DNA of 64,000 nucleotides from Nitratireductor thuwali (GTDB lineage: Bacteria; Pseudomonadota; Alphaproteobacteria; Rhizobiales; Rhizobiaceae), in contig NZ_CP030942.1 of the NCBI RefSeq assembly GCF_036621415.1, positions 228,501-292,500 of the forward strand, given 5' to 3'. The notes beneath the pieces were generated by a model. The model did not search any database. It saw only the letters and a list, made by a program, of their open reading frames with translations, and was not told the DNA's origin. This document shows positions 25,488-34,696 of the stretch, in pieces. The position numbers were made by a program, and so were the translations under genes. Position 1 is the first letter of the stretch; each line of letters begins with the position of its first letter.

Positions 25488-26573
25488 TCATTCGCCCGCG
25501 CCCTCCTCGGCGAGGCGCCGGGCAAGCTCGGGCAGGTGCCGCGCCACATAGTCGGCGAGCCCCGGATGGTTCTTCTCGTCGAATTCAAGCTGCGGCTTTT
25601 CGCCGGGCGTAAGGCGCGCCACGACACGGCCATTGCCGTCCTCGATGGCGCGCGGCTGCGACTTCGGCGGCTTGCGGCCGGGCGCGCGCCTGGCCAGCCG
25701 GTCGAAAAGCAGGCGGAAGCGCTCGTCCGAACCCGCATCGGCAAAGCGGCCGGAGCGGATTTCTTCCTGCGCCATCACCACGGCGGCCTCGCGCTTGAGA
25801 AACTCCGCCAGTGCCAGCCAGCGCGGCCGTCCGGCCTTGGGCGCAGGGCCGATGGCGCGGGCGATGTCGGCGGGCACGGCGCCGGCCACGGCCAGAAGCC
25901 GCGTCATCTCGGCCTTGTGGATCGACAGTGCCCGCTGGACGATGCCGCGCTCGAAGCCGTGGGCGATCAGCGCATGGGCGAAAAAGGCGCGCTCGATGAA
26001 GGAGAGATTGCGCCGCTCGGTATTTTCCTTGCCCTGGGCGAGCACCAGCTCGTCATCGGTGAGCGTGCGGACGATGGCCTTGACCGGCTGGCCCAGGCGT
26101 GCGGCAGCGCGCACGCGGCGATGGCCGTAGGCGACCTGGTAGCGGCCGTCGGCCTTCGGGTGAGGGCGCAGGAGGACGGGAACCTGCTGGCCGTTCTCAC
26201 GCATGCTGTCGACCAGCCCCTGAAAGGCTTCGTCCCCCTTGTCCTCGTGGCTCAGCCGGTCGCGCACGAGAGAGGGATCGATCAGTTCCGGGTCGATCTC
26301 GACCACGCGCTCGCCCCTGGTCAGGCTCTCCTTGATGGCGCGCGCCTCATCGAGCTCGCGCGTCATGGAATTGAGCGTAAGCCCCATGGCCTTGACCGCG
26401 CCCGAGGCGCTGCGCCCGCTTTGCCGGGCCGGCTGGCTCCTGGTTTCGGGTGCGGGTGGCGAGGGGGCCGGCGGTGTCGATGGAGCTCTGCCGGACGGGG
26501 CCGGGGAGGGCGCTTCGCCGGGAAGCGGGCCGCCGCCGAACAGGGCTTTGAGATGGTCCTTGCGTTTGCTCAT
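25488..26573 (-). CDS. repB: Plasmid partitioning protein RepB (ParB family)
   Basis: The 361-residue protein has the ParB/Srx nuclease-like N-terminal domain (about 85-180, with YQVAYGHRRVRAAARLG as the box-II-like motif), a central HTH region (about 185-240) and a C-terminal dimer part. RepB binds parS and, with RepA, segregates the plasmid and autoregulates the operon. It overlaps repA by 4 bp (ATGA). Confidence 0.95.
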   Translation of the reverse strand: MSKRKDHLKALFGGGPLPGEAPSPAPSGRAPSTPPAPSPPAPETRSQPARQSGRSASGAVKAMGLTLNSMTRELDEARAIKESLTRGERVVEIDPELIDPSLVRDRLSHEDKGDEAFQGLVDSMRENGQQVPVLLRPHPKADGRYQVAYGHRRVRAAARLGQPVKAIVRTLTDDELVLAQGKENTERRNLSFIERAFFAHALIAHGFERGIVQRALSIHKAEMTRLLAVAGAVPADIARAIGPAPKAGRPRWLALAEFLKREAAVVMAQEEIRSGRFADAGSDERFRLLFDRLARRAPGRKPPKSQPRAIEDGNGRVVARLTPGEKPQLEFDEKNHPGLADYVARHLPELARRLAEEGAGE

Positions 26574-27850
26574 GCAGCGCTCCCCTCGCGGCCCCCGTCA
26601 CGACCCCAGGCCGTGCGCAGCAGCGCCTCCACCTCGACGTTGACAGCTGTCAACGCCTCCATGGCGCGGTCATAGGTCGTGCGGGTGAAATTGTCCCGGC
26701 CCACCTCGTAGAGCGTCTGCTTGGTCAGGCCGGCATCGGAGATGGCGGTGGATTTCACCATCGGCGCCGTCAGCACGCGCTCGCCGAACTGGGAGCGCAG
26801 AAAGCCGACGATCTGCGTCTGCGGCCCGTCATTGGGCTCGTATCGGGTGATGAGGTAGCGCAGGAAATCGAAATTGAGCGTGCCGCCGGCCGAGCGCACC
26901 ACCGATAGAAGATCGGCGGTCATGTAGAGGAATTGGCTCATGGAGGCCACGTCCAGCATCTGCGGATGCACCGTCACGATGACCGAGGTGGCCGCGCACA
27001 GGGCCGACAGGGTGAGGAAGCCGAGCTGCGGCGGGCAATCGATGACGACGATGTCGTAATCGTCGGCCACCGAGGCGAGGGCTGTCTGGATGCGGGCGAA
27101 GAAGAAATCGTCGGCCCCCGATCCGGCCCCCGACCCTGATTGCCGGTCGGCCAGCATGCGCGGCGTCGTGTGCTCGAACTCGTGCAGTTCGAGATTGCCG
27201 GGCACGATGTCGAGCCCGTCGAAATAGGTCCTGCGAATGATCTGCGAAAGCGGCCGGCGCTCCTCGTCATAGCGGATCGCGCCGTAGAGCGTGTCGTTGC
27301 CGGTAAGGTCGATCTCCGGCTGATAGCCGAAGAGCGCCGACATGGAGGCCTGCGGGTCGAGATCGACGGCCAGCACGCGATAACCCTCCAGCGCCAGATG
27401 CTGCGCCAGATGGGCGCTTGTCGTGGTCTTGCCGGAGCCGCCCTTGAAATTGGTCACCGCGATCACCTGCAGATGCTCGCTCCGCGGGTCGCGCCACTTC
27501 ACATAGGAGCGGGCCTTGGCGTGGTTACCCTTGAGGCGGGCCTGCGCCGCCAGATGCTGGCGCAGCGCGTTGATGTCGGCCAGCGAATAAAAGCGCCGCC
27601 CGCCGGGTCCGGTGTCGGGCTGCGGACCCTCGCCGGCAATCGACAACTGGCGCAGATAGCCGTCGGAGACGCCGATCAGCCTTGCCGCCTCGCCGCTCGT
27701 GAAGGTGCGCAGCACCTTGTTCGACGTCGGCGCGAAAAGCCGGTCGCGCAGCGCGCGCAACTGTTCGGACAGCAAGGCCGCGTCGGCCGCGATCGTCTCG
27801 TCCGCCGCCGGACTTCCGGCCACCGGGTTCGCGGTGTCTTCCAATGCCAT
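26570..27850 (-). CDS. repA: Plasmid partitioning ATPase RepA (ParA family)
   Basis: The 426-residue protein has an N-terminal HTH/MerR-like segment (about 45-100; TSGEAARLIGVSDGYLRQLS) typical of type Ia ParA repressors, then the ParA ATPase with deviant Walker A KGGSGKTT at about 136-143 and Walker B VIDCPPQ. It drives partition with RepB and represses repABC. Start choice: ATG 27850 with GGAGGG upstream; a longer frame up to 27967 would run through the parS site at 27911. A perfect parS lies inside the 3' end of the gene (26639). Confidence 0.95.
   Translation of the reverse strand: MALEDTANPVAGSPAADETIAADAALLSEQLRALRDRLFAPTSNKVLRTFTSGEAARLIGVSDGYLRQLSIAGEGPQPDTGPGGRRFYSLADINALRQHLAAQARLKGNHAKARSYVKWRDPRSEHLQVIAVTNFKGGSGKTTTSAHLAQHLALEGYRVLAVDLDPQASMSALFGYQPEIDLTGNDTLYGAIRYDEERRPLSQIIRRTYFDGLDIVPGNLELHEFEHTTPRMLADRQSGSGAGSGADDFFFARIQTALASVADDYDIVVIDCPPQLGFLTLSALCAATSVIVTVHPQMLDVASMSQFLYMTADLLSVVRSAGGTLNFDFLRYLITRYEPNDGPQTQIVGFLRSQFGERVLTAPMVKSTAISDAGLTKQTLYEVGRDNFTRTTYDRAMEALTAVNVEVEALLRTAWGRDGGREGSAA
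26639..26654. promoter_or_regulatory. parS partition site (inside repA 3' end)
   Basis: GTTGACAGCTGTCAAC is a perfect 16-bp palindrome, identical to the site at 24220, about 70 bp before the repA stop. Confidence 0.85.
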
Positions 27851-27910
27851 TTTCCCTCCGGGAGGCCCACGCCTCCGTCTGCAATGGCTTTGCGCTGCGC
27901 CAAACATCCC

Positions 27911-27926
27911 ATTGACAACGGTCAAC
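27911..27926. promoter_or_regulatory. parS-like site upstream of repA
   Basis: ATTGACAACGGTCAAC (GTTGACCGTTGTCAAT on the coding strand) keeps the parS half-sites with one outer mismatch. It lies 61 bp upstream of the repA start and is suited to RepA/RepB autoregulation of the operon. Confidence 0.7.
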
Positions 27927-28463
27927 GGGACGCGCCCAATCTCCGGCAGGGCTCCCGGCGCGGCCAATGATTAGCCGGCTCTTCCACCCTGCAGCACGCA
28001 GCTTATGCCGATTCGCCCCGTTCAGGCGACCCCGGTTACACTTTGCGCCGCAAATGCGGCCAGGGGGCCCGTATCGTCCGTTCGCACAAGCTACGCCCGG
28101 CTGCCCGGATTGATGCTGCCGGACCTTAGTTACGCCAAAACCATCTATCCACGATAAAACCCGTATCTATTGGTATCGGCACATCGCCCATCGTCAAGAA
28201 GTTTTTGGTTAACAAACGGTTAACGGGAATGGCCGCGGCCGGCCGGGCAGCGCCCAAGCCCATGATTTCGCGGCGTTTCAGGCGGTTGCACGGGATCGCC
28301 GCCGCCTTGCGCATGATGGGAGACGATGGCCCGGAAGGCCGACCTCCGCCCTGTGCTGGAAGCGACGGACTGTGAAGGACGGGGAGGGAAGAGCGGTGAT
28401 TCTGCCGCCGCGGCTTTTCCCGTGCCGGGCGGCAACGCTCCACGCGGCTTACCCGCGCGGGTT
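27927..28463. other. Gene-free region upstream of repABC
   Basis: I find no convincing gene here. It should hold the repA promoter(s). Visible features are a TTTGC-GCC-GCAAA dyad at 28042-28054, a GATTC (CcrM-type GANTC) at 28010, and the CtrA-box-like sequence at 28209. It also separates the repABC operon from the sugar-kinase gene that runs toward it. Confidence 0.6.
28209..28224. promoter_or_regulatory. Exact CtrA-consensus sequence upstream of repABC
   Basis: TTAACAAACGGTTAAC matches TTAA-N7-TTAAC, the full CtrA recognition sequence of alphaproteobacteria, without mismatch. It lies about 360 bp upstream of repA in otherwise gene-free DNA. Binding is inferred. Confidence 0.5.
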
Positions 28464-29357
28464 CTACGTGCCCGCCATCAACCGCTCCACCGCCGCGCGG
28501 TCGGGGGCGCCCTCGCGGCCGCCGAAGCGGGTGCATTTCAGGGAGGCTGCGGCGTTGGCGAAGCGGATGGCGGTGCGGGTGTCCTTGCCTTCGCCAAGCA
28601 TCAGGGCGAAGGCGCCGTGCCAGACGTCGCCGGCGCCCAGCGTGTCGACCACGGTCACCTTCGGCGCGGGTTCATGGGCGATGCCGCCCTTCTCGAGCCA
28701 GAACGTTCCGCGCCCGCCATCAGTGACGCAGACGAAGGCGTCGAGCCTGGCCGCAGCCTTGCCAAGGGCCTCGTCCAGCGCCTTCTTGCCGGTGAAGTCG
28801 CGCAGTCCCTGGGCGGAGAAGGCCGCGTGGGAGCACAGGCCGAGCGCGTCGGCGGCCTCCATCACCGGGGCTTCGGCGTCGATGACGCCCGGCTTGCCGC
28901 GCACCCGGGCGAGCCGCATCAGCGCTGCCGCGCCCTGCGGCCAGCGCGTGTCGGCAAGCGCGGCGTCGAAGGCGGGGACGGCGGCTTCCTCCAGCCAGTC
29001 CGCCCCGAAATCCATGTCGAGATCGCGGTAGTTGACGATCTGCCGCTCGCCGGCCGCATCGATGAAGATCGAGGAAAAGGACGAGCGCCGGCCGGCAAAG
29101 CGCTTGACCAGCCGGCAGTCGACGCCCTCGGTCGCCAGCCCGTCGAGGATCATCGTGCCGATGGCGTCATCGCCCAGCCGCGTGGCGAGCATCGCCTCGC
29201 CGCCCAGCCGGGCAATGGCCACGGCCGAATTGGCCCCGCCGCCGCCACCCACGATCGCCGCGTCCCTAGCCCGGTACTTCTCCGGCCGGGAGGGCATTTC
29301 GTCGAGATGCATGAGGAAATCGATGACGGCCACACCCGCCGTGACAATGCGCGCCAA
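28464..29357 (-). CDS. PfkB family sugar kinase
   Basis: The 297-residue ribokinase-fold enzyme has the N-terminal GGGGGANSAVAIARLGG motif (about 37-53) and the C-terminal PfkB signature DTLGAGDVWHGAF (about 240-252), with the catalytic Asp in GAGD. It phosphorylates a sugar in the cytoplasm, most likely the sugar taken up by the ABC system of this cluster after epimerisation or oxidation. It is the last gene of the GntR-headed operon; a 236-bp gap with a palindromic repeat separates it from the oxidoreductase gene. Confidence 0.88.
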   Translation of the reverse strand: MARIVTAGVAVIDFLMHLDEMPSRPEKYRARDAAIVGGGGGANSAVAIARLGGEAMLATRLGDDAIGTMILDGLATEGVDCRLVKRFAGRRSSFSSIFIDAAGERQIVNYRDLDMDFGADWLEEAAVPAFDAALADTRWPQGAAALMRLARVRGKPGVIDAEAPVMEAADALGLCSHAAFSAQGLRDFTGKKALDEALGKAAARLDAFVCVTDGGRGTFWLEKGGIAHEPAPKVTVVDTLGAGDVWHGAFALMLGEGKDTRTAIRFANAAASLKCTRFGGREGAPDRAAVERLMAGT

Positions 29358-29459
29358 TGGTTCCTCCCTCGGACGTTTGGGGGCTTATAGCCGGGGGAGA
29401 GGGGGTTGTCATGGTGGGGCGGGGGTTATGGCTATGATCGACCGCCGTGCCCTGCGCTA

Positions 29460-29503
29460 CCCCCCTCTGCCCTGCCGGGCATCTCCCCCTCAAGGGGGGA
29501 GAT
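29460..29503. repeat. Palindromic CTCCCCCTCAAGGGGGGAG element, half copy
   Basis: CCCCCTCTGCCCTGCCGGGC followed by ATCTCCCCC/GGGGGAGAT (29481-29503) is one arm of the larger elements at 42218-42372 and 45891-46038. It forms a 9-bp hairpin between the oxidoreductase and kinase genes. Confidence 0.75.
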
Positions 29504-29593
29504 CATCTCTTCATTGACCTCCCGCCTCTTAAAGATCTGGCTGTTATGGGAAGGAGGAGGTGAAGGGTCTCGGCGTGAAACGCAGTCGTTGAA

Positions 29594-30589
29594 TCAATCG
29601 AGCAGCGCGATCATCGTTTCCAGATGGCCCATGGCGCGGACGCCGTCTTCTATGGTGGGGGCGGTGCTGGGTTCGCCCTTCAGCGCCGCCACGGCATCGG
29701 CGATCAGGGCGTTGTAGCCCTTGTGATCCTCATTGGCGGCGGCGGTGAAATTGGGCGTCCATGACAGCGTGTCGACCTCGTTGGAAAGGCTCGCCGCCCG
29801 GTCGTCGGCCTTGAAGGGCGGGTCGCGGTAATAGGCGACGTTGATGACGTTGTTCACCTCCACCCTTGCATGGTCGCCCATGATCTGGATGGTCTCCATG
29901 GGGGTGCCGCGCGATTGTACCGTGCCCATGACGATGGTGCCGATGGCCTCGTTCTCGCAGGAAAAATTGAGATGGAACAGAAGGTGCCCGGGCGCGGGCT
30001 CCACCTTGCGCAGGGCCATCTCGGCGAAATCGGCGCCGGCCAGCCACGGGATAAGGTCCATGTAATGCACGCAGTGATGCAGGAAGAACCCGGTATAGTC
30101 GACTTCGCCGGCGAAATAGGTGGGCGCGGTCATATAGGTGCCGGTGATGCCCAGCACCGGACCGAACTCGGGCTTCTGCAGGACATTCCTGGCGATGCGG
30201 TTGCCGGTGGAATAGCGCTTCATGAAGCCGACCGCCACCGCCTTGCCGGCGCGCCTGGAGGCCGCGCTGATCTCCTGCGCGCCCCTGCTGGTGGCCGCCG
30301 GCGGCTTTTCCAGAAAGACGGGGAGGCCGCGGCCAAGCGCCTCGATGGCGGCGGCGTGGTGGAGGTCGGGGCCGACCGCCATGCCGATGGCGTCGAGGCC
30401 CTTGTGGGCGATGAGCTCCCGGTAATCGGCATAAACGTCCTTCACACCATATTGCCGGGCGGCGCGGCCGGCGGCCTCGCCATCGAGGTCGCAGACGGCG
30501 GCGATCTCCACGTCGTTGCGGCCAAGCTGCGGCAGGAGCATCTGGGAGGCGTGCCGGCCGCAGCCGATCCAGCCGATCTTCAGGCTCAT
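29594..30589 (-). CDS. Gfo/Idh/MocA family oxidoreductase
   Basis: A 331-residue protein with Rossmann motif [10 protein letters not shown] at about 5-14, the family signature EKPPA (about 94-98) and the alpha/beta C-terminal domain. Start: ATG 30589, overlapping the stop of the epimerase gene by 4 bp; a longer frame upstream lies inside that gene. It likely oxidises or interconverts the imported sugar with NAD(P). It is only distantly similar to the other oxidoreductase of this family at 14884, so the two sugar clusters are parallel rather than duplicated. Confidence 0.87.
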   Translation of the reverse strand: MSLKIGWIGCGRHASQMLLPQLGRNDVEIAAVCDLDGEAAGRAARQYGVKDVYADYRELIAHKGLDAIGMAVGPDLHHAAAIEALGRGLPVFLEKPPAATSRGAQEISAASRRAGKAVAVGFMKRYSTGNRIARNVLQKPEFGPVLGITGTYMTAPTYFAGEVDYTGFFLHHCVHYMDLIPWLAGADFAEMALRKVEPAPGHLLFHLNFSCENEAIGTIVMGTVQSRGTPMETIQIMGDHARVEVNNVINVAYYRDPPFKADDRAASLSNEVDTLSWTPNFTAAANEDHKGYNALIADAVAALKGEPSTAPTIEDGVRAMGHLETMIALLD

Positions 30590-31473
30590 TGGTTCACCTC
30601 CGCCAGCGCAAGGCAGGAGCGCACGAAGGCGAGCCCGGCCTTGAGCTTTTCGGTCTCGTCCTCGTGCGGCGGGCGCCAATGGGCGATCGGCAGGCCCACC
30701 CGGTCGTCGTCGCGGCGGAAAGGTTCCAGCGAGACCGGGCCTTCATAGGAGATGTCGCCCAGCGCCCGCATGATCGGCGGCCAGTCGATATGGCCGGTGC
30801 CGGGAAAACCGCGGTGGTTCTCGTTGGCCTGGAAATGGACGAGGCGGTGGCCGGCAAGGCGGATCGCGTCGGGCATGGAACGCTCCTCCATGTTCATGTG
30901 GAAAGTGTCGAGCACGATGCCGAGCCCGGCATCGGCGACGGCGTCGACTACGTGGACGGCCTGCCGCGTGGTCGAGACGATGTCGGTCTCGAAACGGTTG
31001 AGCGGTTCCAGCGCCAGCACCTTGCCGGCATCGCGAGCACGGGGAGCGGCCTGCGACAGGCCTTCCACGGTGCGCTCCTCGCGCGCTTTGCGCTCATCCT
31101 CGCCGTGCGGGGACGGGGCGCGGCCGGCAAAGACGAGCGGTTCGCCGTAAAGGGGGCCGCCGATGATGCGCGCGCCGATCCTGTCGGCCACCTCCACGCA
31201 ATAGGCAAGATAGTCGAGCCCGCCCTTGCGGGCCGAAGGGTCGGCGCTGGCGATGGAGCGCTGAAGGTTGACGCGGGCGGCCAGCACGACGTCGAGCCCG
31301 TTATCCGCGAGCGCGGCGCGGGCCTCGGCCGGGTCGAAATCGTCCTCCGGCTCGGGCACCAGCATCTCGACGAAGTCGAAGCCGAGCGACTTGATGCGGG
31401 CGAACAGCGCAAAGTGCTCGCGGGTGAAGGGGCGCACGAACTGCATGGAAATTATGCCGACGGGGTTCTGCAA
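30586..31473 (-). CDS. Sugar phosphate isomerase/epimerase, tagatose/psicose 3-epimerase-like
   Basis: The 295-residue TIM barrel has the metal-binding pattern of ketose 3-epimerases: glutamate in [10 protein letters not shown] (about 150-155), aspartate in [12 protein letters not shown] (about 185), histidine in [11 protein letters not shown] (about 211) and glutamate in VSLEPF (about 245). I place the start at the TTG at 31473, since AGAGGA lies at correct distance before it and the N-terminus [11 protein letters not shown] is typical. A TTG two codons earlier is too close to the ribosome-binding site. Confidence 0.86.
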   Translation of the reverse strand: MQNPVGIISMQFVRPFTREHFALFARIKSLGFDFVEMLVPEPEDDFDPAEARAALADNGLDVVLAARVNLQRSIASADPSARKGGLDYLAYCVEVADRIGARIIGGPLYGEPLVFAGRAPSPHGEDERKAREERTVEGLSQAAPRARDAGKVLALEPLNRFETDIVSTTRQAVHVVDAVADAGLGIVLDTFHMNMEERSMPDAIRLAGHRLVHFQANENHRGFPGTGHIDWPPIMRALGDISYEGPVSLEPFRRDDDRVGLPIAHWRPPHEDETEKLKAGLAFVRSCLALAEVNQ

Positions 31474-31492
31474 TATCAATTCCTCTGTTGGT

Positions 31493-32323
31493 TCAGCCCT
31501 TCACCGCGCCCTGGGTGAGGCCGCTGATGAGACGCCGCTGGACGATGAGAAACAGGATGGTGGCGGGCAGCGCGCCGACGATGCCGCCGGCCGTGAGCAG
31601 GCCCCATTCCACCTGGTATTCGCCGATCAGCGTCTGGATGGCGACGGTGATGGGCCGCACGTTTCGGCCGCCCAGCGTCAGCGCGTAGAGATATTCGTTC
31701 CAAGCGGTGATGAAGATGTAGATGCCGGTGGCCACGATGCCGGGGGTGCACAGCGGCAGGATCACCCGCCACAGCGCGCCTAGCCGCGAGCAGCCATCGG
31801 TCATGGCCGCCTCGTCGATCGATTTGGGAATACCGTTGATATAGCTCGTCATCATCCAGACCGAGAACGGGATGGCGATGGTCGAATTGGCGATGATCAG
31901 GCCGATATGGGTGTCGAGGATGCCGACTTTGCGCATCAGCACGAAGAGCGGCAGGATCAGGAGAACGATGGGGAACATGTTGATGACGAGGAACTGCAAA
32001 AGCAGCACCCGTTTGCCCCGGAAGGAAAAGCGCGAGAAGGAATAGGCCGCCGTCACGCTGAGCGTCAGCCCCACCACCACCGTGCCGCCGGCGATGATGA
32101 AGGAGTGCATCAGGTTCTCCAGGAAGCCGACGGTCCGGAACAGGCGGACATAGTTCTCCAGCGTCGCGCCGACCAGGGAGGGACCGTCGGTGAACAGCCG
32201 GCTTTCCTGCGTCAGCGAGGTGATGAGCATCCACAGATAGGGGCCGAGCGTGAAGGCTAAGATCGCCAGCATCGGCAGGTCGACGGTAAGGATGCGGCGC
32301 AGCTTCGACTTCCTGCCGACCAT
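31493..32323 (-). CDS. CUT1 ABC sugar transporter permease (MalG-type)
   Basis: A 276-residue membrane protein with six helices, an EAA loop at about 165-190 ([22 protein letters not shown]) and the MalG-like end [14 protein letters not shown]. Start: ATG 32323, sharing one base with the stop of the upstream permease (TGATG), so translation is coupled. Confidence 0.93.
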   Translation of the reverse strand: MVGRKSKLRRILTVDLPMLAILAFTLGPYLWMLITSLTQESRLFTDGPSLVGATLENYVRLFRTVGFLENLMHSFIIAGGTVVVGLTLSVTAAYSFSRFSFRGKRVLLLQFLVINMFPIVLLILPLFVLMRKVGILDTHIGLIIANSTIAIPFSVWMMTSYINGIPKSIDEAAMTDGCSRLGALWRVILPLCTPGIVATGIYIFITAWNEYLYALTLGGRNVRPITVAIQTLIGEYQVEWGLLTAGGIVGALPATILFLIVQRRLISGLTQGAVKG

Positions 32324-33255
32324 CAGTTCACCGCCTTTCCGGCGCGCTTGAGATAGAGGATCACGAAGCCGAGCAGCATGATCGTGAACATCACCGCCAG
32401 CGCCGAGCCGTAGCCGAAATCCAGGTTGGTGCGCGATTTGACGAAGGCGTAGAGCGGCAGCGTGTAGGTGGCGTAGCCGGGTCCGCCGCCGGTCATGACG
32501 AAGATGACATCGATGGAATTGGCGACCCATATGGTGCGCAGCAGAACCGCCGTCACCAGCACGCCGGAAATGCCCGGCAGCGTGATGTGCCAGAACTGCC
32601 GCCAGGCGCTCGCCCCGTCGATGGAGGCGGCTTCGTAATAGCTGCGGGGGATCGACTGCAGCCCGGCCAGGATCATCACCGCAAAGAAGGGGAAGCCCTG
32701 CCAGGTGAGGGTGAGGATGATCGCATAGAGTGCGGTATCGGGATCGGCAAGCCAGGGGATGGAGCTCTTGAGGATATCCATGCGCAGCAGGAATTCGTTG
32801 AGCACGCCGTAATTGGCGTCGTAGATCCACACCCACATCAGGGCGATGACCACGCTGGGCAAAGCCCATGGGATGATGATGAGGGCGCGGGCGACGGGCC
32901 GCCAAGGGAATTTCTGGTTGAGAAGCAGCGCCGTGACGAGGCCCAGAAGCATTTGGGCCGGCACGGTGAGGCCGATCCAGATGGCGGTGTTCTTCAGCGA
33001 TATCCAGAACACCTCGTCGGAAAGCGCGGCGGCGAAATTCTTGAGCCCGACAAAGGCGAAGCCGCTCGGCTTCCACAGGAGATAATCGTGCAGGCTCATC
33101 CAGGCCGCCTGCGCCATCGGCAGGAAGACGATGGCGAGCGTAACCAGCACCGCAGGCGACAGCATCGCGTAGGGCAGCACGCGGCGGGCGAGCGAGGCCC
33201 GGCCGCCCTTGGGAGGAGCCCCGGCTGCTGTAACGGAAAACGGTGTGTCGGTCAT
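32323..33255 (-). CDS. CUT1 ABC sugar transporter permease (MalF-type)
   Basis: A 310-residue membrane protein with six predicted helices and an EAA loop near 205-230 (YYEAASIDGASAWRQFWHITLP). The start at ATG 33255 is the first that gives a normal permease N-terminus. It pairs with the next gene to form the channel. Confidence 0.93.
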   Translation of the reverse strand: MTDTPFSVTAAGAPPKGGRASLARRVLPYAMLSPAVLVTLAIVFLPMAQAAWMSLHDYLLWKPSGFAFVGLKNFAAALSDEVFWISLKNTAIWIGLTVPAQMLLGLVTALLLNQKFPWRPVARALIIIPWALPSVVIALMWVWIYDANYGVLNEFLLRMDILKSSIPWLADPDTALYAIILTLTWQGFPFFAVMILAGLQSIPRSYYEAASIDGASAWRQFWHITLPGISGVLVTAVLLRTIWVANSIDVIFVMTGGGPGYATYTLPLYAFVKSRTNLDFGYGSALAVMFTIMLLGFVILYLKRAGKAVN

Positions 33256-33382
33256 GATCGCTGGATTTCCGCGGCTGGCATCAGATCGAACTCTTCGTCG
33301 TGTCCCCGCCCTGAGCGTGTCGGAGGCAGGGCCATCGCATTGGTTTTGTTGCGGGCTCCGCCGACGAGCCTCCATCCTCGAT

Positions 33383-33403
33383 CCCTCCCCTCAAGGGGGA
33401 GGG
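33383..33403. promoter_or_regulatory. Hairpin between binding protein and permease genes
   Basis: CCCTCCCC/GGGGGAGGG around a TCAA loop forms an 8-9 bp GC stem in the 194-bp gap after the binding-protein gene. It resembles the core of the larger palindromic elements in the window. It may partly terminate transcription or protect the binding-protein mRNA. Confidence 0.55.
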
Positions 33404-33449
33404 AGGAAGGGCGCAGCGCTCCTTGTGCGGTAGCCCTGCCGGCCGCAGC

Positions 33450-34667
33450 CTACGGGTTGTAAAGCGCGTCGATCGCCTGGTTCATCTCCCGGGCTGTGAT
33501 CTCGCCCGTGAGCGCGCGCTGCATGTTGACCGGCCAGACCGTGTTCACGAAGTCGGAGGTCTCCGGCACGTTCGGCAGCAGCTCGGCAAAGGGCAGGGAA
33601 TTGACCGTCGCGTCGACGAAGCGCTTTTCATGCAGCGTCCAGGAGCCCGAATCGGTCCTGGTGACGGGAAGCTGGCCGGTGGCCTCGTTGAAGAGCGCGT
33701 TGTTGCCGGCGCTGGACAGGAACGAGATCCATTTCCAGGCCGCTTCCTTGTTCTGCGCCGAAGACAGGATCGCGGTGGATTCGTCGCCAAAGGCGGTCCA
33801 GCGCCCGCCGCCGCATTCCGGCACGGTGGTGGCCGAGACCTTGTCCCCCAGCGCCTCGACCATGTCGGCGGACGATCCGATATGGTGGATCGTCATGGCC
33901 GTCTTGCCGGCCTGGAACGCGCCGATCACCTCCTTGAAGCCGTCATTGGGGGCGGATGGCGGGAAAACCTTGTCCTCGCGGAAGAGGTCCACCACGAACT
34001 GGGTGCCGGCGATAGCCTCCTCGGTCAGCATGCCCCCCGGCTCGAAGCTCACGTCGCGCGATAACACGAAGCTGCCCCAATGGTCATGGCCGCCCTTGCC
34101 GCCGCGGAACCCGAAGCCGTAGACGTCCGGCTGGCCGTCGCCGTCGGTATCGCGGGTGAGTTTCATTGCGACATCGCGGAACTCATCGCAGGTTCCTGGC
34201 ACGTCGAGGCCAAGCTCATCGAGCATGTCCTGGCGATAATAAAGATACAGAACGACATACTGGATCGGCAGGTAGTAGGTATTGCCGTCGGACGCCCTGG
34301 TCAGGTTGAGCAGGTTGTCGAGCAGGTCGTCCTTGCCCTCCCAAGCCTCGACCATCTCGCCGACGGGCTCCAGCGCGCCCATTTCGAGAAGACGCGGCTG
34401 GGCGAACATCTTGACCATCGCCGCGTCAGGCGCGTTGCCGGCGACGATCGAGGTGTAGAGATTGTCGTAATAGCTGTTCCAGGGGATGTTCTCGGCCTCG
34501 ATCCTGATGCCGGGGTTCTCCTCCTCGAACTTTTCGACCAGCGCCGACATGGGATTGTCGGCATTGTCGAAATGGTACCAGAAGCGGACGGTTTCGTCGG
34601 CCAGGGCGCTGCCGGCGCCAAGTATGGTGCCTGCCGCCAGCGCGGCAGCAAGGATCGTTCGTTTCAT
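33450..34667 (-). CDS. CUT1 ABC sugar transporter, periplasmic binding protein
   Basis: The 405-residue protein has a signal peptide (residues 1-23, cut near ALA-D) and the solute-binding family 1 fold of the glycerol-3-phosphate/multi-sugar branch (VRFWYHFDNADNPMSALVEKFEEENPG; AMVKMFAQP). Start: ATG 34667 with GGAGGAGACA upstream. The pattern of aromatic residues suggests a carbohydrate ligand but does not name it. Confidence 0.91.
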   Translation of the reverse strand: MKRTILAAALAAGTILGAGSALADETVRFWYHFDNADNPMSALVEKFEEENPGIRIEAENIPWNSYYDNLYTSIVAGNAPDAAMVKMFAQPRLLEMGALEPVGEMVEAWEGKDDLLDNLLNLTRASDGNTYYLPIQYVVLYLYYRQDMLDELGLDVPGTCDEFRDVAMKLTRDTDGDGQPDVYGFGFRGGKGGHDHWGSFVLSRDVSFEPGGMLTEEAIAGTQFVVDLFREDKVFPPSAPNDGFKEVIGAFQAGKTAMTIHHIGSSADMVEALGDKVSATTVPECGGGRWTAFGDESTAILSSAQNKEAAWKWISFLSSAGNNALFNEATGQLPVTRTDSGSWTLHEKRFVDATVNSLPFAELLPNVPETSDFVNTVWPVNMQRALTGEITAREMNQAIDALYNP

Positions 34668-34696
34668 GTTCTGTCTCCTCCAATCGAGTGTTTTTA

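Noticed and set aside
31493..33076. A 527-codon frame joining two permeases
   Set aside because: The first part is an out-of-frame reading of the MalF-type gene; the MalG-type gene starts at 32323.
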